Source of the DNA: JAWLBM01 sp041687675
GTDB taxonomy: Bacteria; Pseudomonadota; Alphaproteobacteria; Rhizobiales; Pleomorphomonadaceae
Length of the DNA stretch: 64,000 bases
Direction of reading: 5' to 3'
Assembly: GCA_041687675.1 (NCBI GenBank)
Contig: JAWLBM010000008.1
Coordinates: 1 to 64,000, forward strand
Under the pieces are notes generated by a model, which did not search any database, was not told the DNA's origin, and saw only the letters and a program-made list of their open reading frames with translations. Every line of letters begins with the position of its first letter. The stretch's first letter is position 1. A program made the translations under genes and the position numbers. Below are positions 58,512-64,000 of the stretch, piece by piece.

Positions 58512-61015
58512 GGGACCAGCACCGCGCTCGAGCCGGCCAGCACCAGTGCGACGAACAGCGACGTCGCCGCCGTGTAGTCGTGCCAGAGCGAGGGAACCAT
58601 GAGATCCGCCGTGCGCCGCGCCGACACCCGGCCCATCCGCGCCCTCCGGACGGCATAGGTGGCGAGGAGGAGGCCGACGCCGGCATGCGCCGTGGCGTAG
58701 GCGACCAGCGCCGCCGCGACCGCGGGGATCGCCGCCGCCCCGGGGTCCGGCATCACCGCGAAGAGGACGGCCCCGGAGGCCGCGGCCGCGGCATGACCGG
58801 CGACCGCCAGCAGCAGCCACGGCCCCGGCCGGCCGCGCGCCCGCACCCGGCCGACCGCGATCCGTCCGGCGGCCGACGCCAGGAGGGCGCCGCCGGCGAG
58901 GAGCACGAGCAAGGTATAGCCGGCCGGCGGAACGAGGTCCGCCTCGGCCCCGGGCGACACGAACCAGAGGAAGAAGTGGCCGAAGACGAGGCTTCCGAAG
59001 AGCGCCGCGTTCGCGGCCAGCAGGAAGGCCATGGCGTACCAGGAGGGAGGCCGGTCGGACTCCCAGTGGGGCGGGAGTTCGATGCCGTGCCCGACGGCGA
59101 GCAGGCCGTGGTCCTTCGCCGACCCGGTCGAGCGGGTCCAGGCCAGGAGGATCGCCGCCGTGGCGGCGAGCGCCAGCGGCACCAGCCAGTAGAGCTTGAA
59201 CAGCGTCGCCAGGAAGAAGCTGCCCGTCACCGCGGCCGAGGCCAGCGGAAGGTAGGTCGGGCGCGGCAGGATCACGACCTGTTCGGGCGCTCCGCTGACG
59301 AGGTCCACGGCGATGGTCTCCGGCCAGCCGTTGCGGGTGAAGCCGAGGTAGCCCTCGCCGGCGGCGATGCGGGCGCCGAGGTCCGGCCGCCCGGTGAGCG
59401 GCGCCCGGCTCTCGATGGCGGGGATCGAGGCGAGGCCGTAGCTCGGCGGCGGCGTGGCCGTCGCCCATTCGAGGGTCTCCGCGCCCCAGGGATCCCGGCG
59501 GATCCGCCTGCCGAGCCGCGGCTGCAGCAGCAGGTCGACCGCCACGATCGCAAAGCCCATCGTCATGACGAAGCCGCCGATCGAGGAGACCAGGTTGAGG
59601 TCCGTCCAGCCGTAGCCGTCGGCATAGGTGTAGACGCGCCGCGGCATGCCCCGGAGGCCGGTCAGGTGCATCCCGAGGAAGGTCGCGTTCATGCCGAGGA
59701 AGATCAGCCAGAAGGCCGTCTTGCCCAGCCCGTGGATCGCCGCCCGGCCGGTGAAGTGCGGCAGCCAGAAGTAGGCCGCGGCGAGGATCGGGAAGACGAA
59801 TCCGCCGATCAGCACGTAGTGGAGGTGCGCGACGATGAAGTGGCTGTCGTGGGCCTGCCAGTCGAACGGCACCGAGGCGACCATGATCCCGGTCAGTCCG
59901 CCGACGATGAAGACGAAGAAGAAGCCGAGGATGTACAGCATCGGCGTGTCGAGCCGCGGCCGGCCGCTCCCCATGGTGGAGAGCCAGGAGAAGATCTGGA
60001 CCGCCTGCGGAACGGTCACCAGCATGCTGGCCGCGGAGAAGTAGCCCAGCGACACCAGCGGGATGCCGACCGTGAACATGTGGTGCACCCACAGCCCGAA
60101 GCTGAGGAATCCGAGCGCCACGAGGCTGCCGACGACCCAGGCGTAGCCGACCAGCGGGTGCCTCGACAGCACCGGGATCATCGTCGACAGCAGCCCGGCG
60201 GCCGGGATGAAGATGATGTAGACCTCGGGGTGCCCGAAGATCCAGAAGAGGTGCTGCCAGAGCAGGGGGTGCCCGCCGCGCTCGGGATCGAAGAAGGGCC
60301 ATCCGAAGGCCCGCTCCACCTCGAGCAGGATGCTGCCGAGGATGAGCGGCGGGAAGCCGACCAGGATCATCCCCGCGGTCACCAGCATGTACCAGCCGAA
60401 GATCGGCATGCGGTGCAGCGCCATGCCCGGCGAGCGCAGCTTCAGCACCGTGACGAGGATCTCCACCGCCGCCGAGATGGCGGAGATCTCGACGAAGGTG
60501 ATCCCGAGCAGCCAGATGTCCGCGTTGATGCCGGGCGAGTAGGGCTGCGAGGTCAGCGGCGTGTACATGAACCAGCCGCCGTCCGGCGCGACCCCGAAGG
60601 CGAGCGAGAGGACGATCAGCGAGCCGCCGAACAGGTAGCACCAGTAGCCGTAGGCGGAGAGGCGGGGGAACGCCATGTCCCGCGCGCCGAGCATCTTCGG
60701 CAGCAGGTACATCGCCCAGCCTTCGAGCATCGGGATGGCGAAGAGGAACATCATCACGGTGCCGTGCACCGTGAACACCTGGCTGTACACGCCCGGACCG
60801 AGGAAGGCGCCGGCCGGCGTGGCCAGCTGGGCCCGGATCACCATGGCGAGCAGGCCGCCGAAGCCGAAGAAGGCGATCGCCGTGACGATGAACCGCCGGC
60901 CGACCACGGTGTGGTTGACGGCGGAGAGGCGGCCGAGCCCCGGCGCCGTGCCCCAGATGGCGGAGAGCTGCTTGTGCAGCGCCACCGGCGAGGATGGCCG
61001 CTCGGGCTCCCTCAC
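58508..61015 (-). CDS. coxN: Cytochrome c oxidase subunit I fused to subunit III
   Basis: This 835-residue haem-copper oxidase polypeptide has subunit I in about the first 545 residues. The haem and CuB ligands are visible in FTVHGTVMMF, FGHPEVYI with the cross-link tyrosine, WVHHMF and HFIVAHLHY. After a linker, a subunit III-like part (about residues 655-835) has several spans. The GTG start overlaps the subunit II stop. The rhizobial coxMNOP oxidase is the nearest known arrangement, with separate O and P genes. Its electron donor is probably cytochrome c. Confidence 0.9.
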   Translation of the reverse strand: MREPERPSSPVALHKQLSAIWGTAPGLGRLSAVNHTVVGRRFIVTAIAFFGFGGLLAMVIRAQLATPAGAFLGPGVYSQVFTVHGTVMMFLFAIPMLEGWAMYLLPKMLGARDMAFPRLSAYGYWCYLFGGSLIVLSLAFGVAPDGGWFMYTPLTSQPYSPGINADIWLLGITFVEISAISAAVEILVTVLKLRSPGMALHRMPIFGWYMLVTAGMILVGFPPLILGSILLEVERAFGWPFFDPERGGHPLLWQHLFWIFGHPEVYIIFIPAAGLLSTMIPVLSRHPLVGYAWVVGSLVALGFLSFGLWVHHMFTVGIPLVSLGYFSAASMLVTVPQAVQIFSWLSTMGSGRPRLDTPMLYILGFFFVFIVGGLTGIMVASVPFDWQAHDSHFIVAHLHYVLIGGFVFPILAAAYFWLPHFTGRAAIHGLGKTAFWLIFLGMNATFLGMHLTGLRGMPRRVYTYADGYGWTDLNLVSSIGGFVMTMGFAIVAVDLLLQPRLGRRIRRDPWGAETLEWATATPPPSYGLASIPAIESRAPLTGRPDLGARIAAGEGYLGFTRNGWPETIAVDLVSGAPEQVVILPRPTYLPLASAAVTGSFFLATLFKLYWLVPLALAATAAILLAWTRSTGSAKDHGLLAVGHGIELPPHWESDRPPSWYAMAFLLAANAALFGSLVFGHFFLWFVSPGAEADLVPPAGYTLLVLLAGGALLASAAGRIAVGRVRARGRPGPWLLLAVAGHAAAAASGAVLFAVMPDPGAAAIPAVAAALVAYATAHAGVGLLLATYAVRRARMGRVSARRTADLMVPSLWHDYTAATSLFVALVLAGSSAVLVP

Positions 61016-61716
61016 GGCACGCCTCCCGCGGCCCCGGCCTCGACCGCCTCGACCACAAAGGGCATGTGGGCGTGCCCTACGCCGCAGAATTCCGCGCATA
61101 CCCCTTCATAGACCCCGGGCGCCGGCGCCAGGATCCTGAGGACGTTCACCTGCCCGGGAATGGCGTCCATCTTGCCGGCGAGGCGCGGCACCCAGAAGCT
61201 GTGGATCACGTCCTCGCTGGTGACGTGGACGTGAGCGGGCTGCCCCGCCGGGATCGTCAGCACGCCGGCCTCGAGCGGCCCGTCCATCGGTCCGAACCGC
61301 CATTCCCACTGCCGCGCCACCGCGCGCACCTCGACGACCGCCGGCTCCCCGGGCCGGGCGAGCAGGCGCTCCCCGGTCAGGAAGGTGAAGGCGATCAGGG
61401 CCGAGAGGACGACGCCCGGCAGGACGAGGCCGCCGCCCACCAGCCACGCCTTGCCGCCGATCCTGCCGACAGCTCCCGGGCGGACGAACGTCAGCGCGAT
61501 AAGGCCTAGCACCGGAACCAGAAGCACGACCGAGCCGGCCGCCATGACCCACCAGAGGTCGGCGATGGCCTCGGCCGACGGGCCGGCCGGATCGAGGGTG
61601 GACAGCGGCCCCTCGCAGCCGCCCACCGCCGGGGCGATCGCGACGGCGGCGAACTGCCGGGCCCTGCCGGGCGTTTCACCGGAACGCTGCAGACCGTCCG
61701 AAACCCGTGGAGGCAA
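61012..61716 (-). CDS. coxM: Cytochrome c oxidase subunit II
   Basis: Subunit II holds the dinuclear CuA centre that takes electrons from cytochrome c. Visible parts are a possible lipobox VGGC, two spans (LWWVMAAGSVVLLVPVLGLIAL and the next) and the CuA ligands in IHSFWVPRL and CAEFCGVGHAHMPF. The start is uncertain. TTG at 61716 gives 234 residues but abuts the start of the divergent gene. An ATG at 61798 would overlap that gene antisense. It is coupled to coxN by GTGA. Confidence 0.85.
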   Translation of the reverse strand: MPPRVSDGLQRSGETPGRARQFAAVAIAPAVGGCEGPLSTLDPAGPSAEAIADLWWVMAAGSVVLLVPVLGLIALTFVRPGAVGRIGGKAWLVGGGLVLPGVVLSALIAFTFLTGERLLARPGEPAVVEVRAVARQWEWRFGPMDGPLEAGVLTIPAGQPAHVHVTSEDVIHSFWVPRLAGKMDAIPGQVNVLRILAPAPGVYEGVCAEFCGVGHAHMPFVVEAVEAGAAGGVP

Positions 61717-61719
61717 GGA

Positions 61720-62205
61720 ATGAAGAGCCCGGTGCGCGAAGAGGTCCAGAGGCACGACGTCAGCTCGGCGGTCGCCGTCTCCGGACATCCGATCCACGCC
61801 ATGTCGGTGGCCTTTCCCATCGCCCTGGTCGTGTCCACCCTCGGCTGCGATCTCTTCTACTGGTGGACCGGCGATCCCTTCTGGGGCCGGGCCGGGCTCT
61901 GGGCGGCCGGCGCGGCGTTCTTCTTCGGCATCGTCGCGGCGCTCTCCGGGACGGCGGAGCTGCTCCTCGTCCGCGGCATCCGCAAGCGGGCGGCGAGCTG
62001 GACGCACGCCGTCGCGGGCATCACGCTCCTCTCCGTCGCCGGAGCGAACTGGGGCCTCAGGGTGTTCGAAGGCCATGAGGTCGTGCTTCCGCACGGTCTC
62101 TTCCTTTCGTTCCTCGCAACCGGACTCGTCGGCCTTGCCGGCTGGCATGGCGGGAAGCTGGTGTTCGATCACGGAATCGGGATGAGCCTCTCGGAAGCCG
62201 AGTGA
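61720..62205 (+). CDS. DUF2231 domain membrane protein
   Basis: This 161-residue protein has four predicted spans and the family opening SGHPIHAMSVAFPIAL. SWTHAVAGITLL and LPHGLFLSFLATGLVG carry further histidines, which suggest haem or metal binding (inference). GGAGG lies six bases before the ATG. The 3' end overlaps the convergent CopD-like gene by 37 bases. Confidence 0.85.
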   Translation: MKSPVREEVQRHDVSSAVAVSGHPIHAMSVAFPIALVVSTLGCDLFYWWTGDPFWGRAGLWAAGAAFFFGIVAALSGTAELLLVRGIRKRAASWTHAVAGITLLSVAGANWGLRVFEGHEVVLPHGLFLSFLATGLVGLAGWHGGKLVFDHGIGMSLSEAE

Positions 62206-62666
62206 AGCCCTCCCGGTTCGAAGAACCAGTCCGGCAGCAGCCGGAAATCCAGGTCGGGCTCGGAGAGGACCAGCCAGAGGATGGCGAGGGCCGCGGTCGC
62301 GATCGCGCCCTGCAGCCCGACCTGTCGCCACAGGGGGAAGCTTCGGCCGGGCTTGAAGGTCTCGGGCACGAGATAGCCGATCCGCGCATGGACGCCGACC
62401 AGCGCCGCCACCGCGGCGAGCTTGAAGGCGAACCAGACCGAGAAGACCTCCTCCACGAAGACGAGCACCGTGCCGGTGGAAACCGCCACGAAGGCCGCCG
62501 GCGACACCACGCCGATGTAGACGCCGCGCGCGAAGCGGTGCGCCTCCCAGAGGGCCGGGCCATCGCCCGCCGGCCGCAGGCGCAGCAGCCCGGGCAGGGC
62601 GAAGAGCCCGCCGCACCACAGGACGAGCGCCGAGATGTGCGCCAGCTTGAGCCAGACGGAGATCAT
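62169..62666 (-). CDS. CopD-like membrane protein
   Basis: This 165-residue protein has four predicted spans, starting WLKLAHISALVLWCGGLFALPGLL, which resembles CopD and HemJ relatives. KLAAVAALVGVHARIGYLV carries another histidine. It may be a copper or haem handling protein for the oxidase nearby. Substrate unknown. hemJ itself is the gene at 20979, so this is a second, distinct member. Confidence 0.75.
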   Translation of the reverse strand: MISVWLKLAHISALVLWCGGLFALPGLLRLRPAGDGPALWEAHRFARGVYIGVVSPAAFVAVSTGTVLVFVEEVFSVWFAFKLAAVAALVGVHARIGYLVPETFKPGRSFPLWRQVGLQGAIATAALAILWLVLSEPDLDFRLLPDWFFEPGGLHSASERLIPIP

Positions 62667-62688
62667 CGGAAGCGGCCTTCGGCACCGG

Positions 62689-63144
62689 TCACCGGTCCCA
62701 CCTCGGCAGGGCCTCGAGCTGCTCGGCCGACAAAGTGATCATGGAGAAGCCGGTCTGGTCGATCAGCTGCTCCAGCGGCAGGACCACGGCCCGGTTCGCA
62801 TCCGCATAGTCCGACACCTCGATGGCGACCGCGACGGGATTGCCGTCGGTCCGCTCGAGCACGGCGACGATATCGCCGACCCGCTCGTTCCAGCGTCCGC
62901 GGACCTCGCGGCCGACCATTTGCGAGGCGGTCAGCCGGAACGGACGGATCTCCTTGTCGGGATCGGACACCGGCCGAAGCGGCGCCCGCTCGACGGCCTC
63001 GACTCCCGGCGGAACGGTCGCCGTCTGGCCGAAGGCCGGGCCAGGACCGGCGAGGACCAGCCCGGCCGCGACCAGCAGGGCGCCCCGGCAGGCCCCGGCG
63101 GGCAGGGAGAGCCTACGGAATGTGGCAGCATGTGAATGTCGCAT
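62689..63144 (-). CDS. Exported PRC-barrel domain protein
   Basis: This 151-residue protein has an N-terminal signal peptide (about residues 1-40; GPAFGQTA) and a PRC-barrel (about 72-140; LTASQMVGREVRGRWNERVGDIVAVL). Exported PRC-barrel proteins are often stress-induced in Rhizobiales, with no defined function. A possible EcfG promoter lies at 63217-63241. It is 22 bases upstream of the CopD-like gene on the same strand. Confidence 0.82.
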   Translation of the reverse strand: MRHSHAATFRRLSLPAGACRGALLVAAGLVLAGPGPAFGQTATVPPGVEAVERAPLRPVSDPDKEIRPFRLTASQMVGREVRGRWNERVGDIVAVLERTDGNPVAVAIEVSDYADANRAVVLPLEQLIDQTGFSMITLSAEQLEALPRWDR

Positions 63145-63216
63145 CGTGGCAAGCCTCCCCCGGTCAGCGCGAGAGCTCCGGGCCCGCGGGCCAGAATGCT
63201 CCGTATCCGAGGGGTG

Positions 63217-63241
63217 AACCTGTCCGTACGAGGATTGTTCC
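63217..63241 (-). promoter_or_regulatory. Possible EcfG (general stress) promoter
   Basis: On the minus strand GGAAC and GGTT are separated by 16 bases. The alphaproteobacterial general-stress sigma factor EcfG recognises GGAAC-N16/17-CGTT, so one base differs. It lies about 73 bases before the PRC-barrel gene. Confidence 0.45.
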
Positions 63242-63358
63242 GCGAAACCGGGGCTCGCGTCGCAGGCCGGCCCGGGTCCGCACCGGCTGCCGGCCGGCGC
63301 ACACGCCCGGCCGAAGGCGGGGAGGGGCGCGTCGATCGACCGGACCGATGCCCCCGGG

Positions 63359-64000
63359 TCAGAAGATCCGGCCGGCGTTGAGGATGCCGGCCGGGTCCAG
63401 CGCCTCCTTGATCCGCCGCATCAGCGCGATCTCGGCCGGGCTGCGGCTGAGCCCGAGGTAGGGCTTCTTCAGCTTGCCGATGCCGTGCTCGGCCGAGACG
63501 GAGCCGTGGTGGCGGGCGACCACCTCGTAGACGATGGCGTTGATCTCCCCCCGCGGCTGCCGGTCCACCCCGGCGAGGTGGGTCACGAGGTGGAGGTTGC
63601 TGTCGGCCACATGGCCGTAGAACAGCGCCCGCATCGCCGGCCATCGGGCGGCCAGCGCGGCCCGCATCTCCTCCACTGCGGCGCCGAAGACGCCGAGCGG
63701 GATCGACACGTCGAAGGCATGGGCCCCCGGCAGCTTGACCGGGTACTCCGCCGGCACCTCGCGCAGCGCCCAGATCCGCCGGCGCTCCTCGCCGGACTTG
63801 GCGACGACCGCGTCGAGGACGACGCCGGAGTCGATGAGGCCCATCAGCGCCGCCTCGAAGGGGCTCTCGCCGGCCGGGGCCTCCGCCCCGGCGGCCTCGA
63901 CGATCAGCGCGATCGCCTGCCCCGGGTCGAGGGGCGCGGCGACGCCGCAGTCGCTGGTCGCGAAGGCGACGAAGTCCGGCCACATCGCCTCGAAGGCGAG
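63359..64000 (-). CDS. FAD-linked oxidase, C-terminal part (D-lactate dehydrogenase/GlcD type), cut by window edge
   Basis: The visible 213 residues are the C-terminal half of a flavoprotein that oxidises 2-hydroxy acids such as D-lactate, glycolate or D-2-hydroxyglutarate. YGHVADSNLHL and SAEHGIGKLKKPYLGLSRS hold the conserved metal and substrate residues. LDPAGILNAGRIF is the typical end. The N-terminal FAD domain lies beyond base 64000. The substrate cannot be fixed from this part. Confidence 0.92.
   Translation of the reverse strand, partial: LAFEAMWPDFVAFATSDCGVAAPLDPGQAIALIVEAAGAEAPAGESPFEAALMGLIDSGVVLDAVVAKSGEERRRIWALREVPAEYPVKLPGAHAFDVSIPLGVFGAAVEEMRAALAARWPAMRALFYGHVADSNLHLVTHLAGVDRQPRGEINAIVYEVVARHHGSVSAEHGIGKLKKPYLGLSRSPAEIALMRRIKEALDPAGILNAGRIF

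Noticed and set aside
58166..61111. 981-codon plus-strand frame opposite the cox genes
   Set aside because: Its composition is dominated by arginine, glutamate, aspartate and histidine, as expected from the reverse of a membrane-protein gene. The oxidase genes are unambiguous.

Overview
The window is chromosomal DNA of a very GC-rich (roughly 70%) alphaproteobacterium. The gene order fits the order Hyphomicrobiales (Rhizobiales) and relatives. The evidence is the acnA/ccmABCDG pairing, the rho-hemJ-hemE block facing ppsR-maf-aroE-coaE-dnaQ-secB, the mnmG-rsmG-parA-parB operon, hsp20 next to a DUF1150 gene, and lptC-lptA-lptB-rpoN-hpf-ptsN. I cannot name a genus.

Layout. 1-6207: a repeat and a terminator, aconitase, then the divergent cytochrome c maturation operon ccmABCDG. 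6221-11273: yggS, then leuS-lptE-holA. 11322-17243 (minus strand): parB, parA, rsmG, mnmG and mnmE, with a parS site between mnmG and mnmE. 17321-22473: a YyaL-type thioredoxin-domain protein, then rho, hemJ and hemE on the opposite strand. Two more parS-like sites enclose the terminator between yyaL and rho. 22474-23002 is the probable chromosomal replication origin: the hemE/ppsR position known from Caulobacter, an AT-rich patch holding an exact CtrA full site, and several DnaA-box-like 9-mers. 23003-31681: ppsR-maf-aroE-coaE-dnaQ, then secB, fxsA, a Tim44-domain gene, mltA, smr, an XRE regulator and a pseudouridine synthase.

31682-33984 is a compositionally foreign insert. It carries one clear gene, a 366-residue DUF3883-type protein with nuclease-like residues and an unassigned N-terminal domain. 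33985-38348: a LysR regulator, gabT, a two-domain VOC protein, and hsp20 with a DUF1150 gene behind a heat-shock-type promoter. 38414-43476 (minus strand): ptsN, hpf, rpoN, lptB, lptA, lptC. 43628-51007: an RNase D-like exonuclease, tRNA-Leu(CAG), an NDUFA9-like protein, uppP, a GST, queG and a histidine cluster (hisB, DUF2628, hisH, hisA). 51034-53824: cysK, dut, coaBC.

53892-64000 looks like an oxygen-sensing and respiration region. It holds a single-domain protoglobin, a PAS-PAS-HTH regulator, a 115-residue protein translationally coupled to a globin-coupled chemoreceptor, and a membrane protein. Then comes a compact cytochrome oxidase set: subunit II, a fused subunit I/III, and a 109-residue membrane protein. 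DUF2231, CopD-like and PRC-barrel genes follow, and the window ends inside an FAD-linked oxidase gene.

Most of the window is tightly packed housekeeping DNA with many ATGA/GTGA overlaps. The best candidates for new biology are the parS-terminator composite, the origin with its CtrA site, the DUF3883 insert and the globin/PAS/oxidase cluster.
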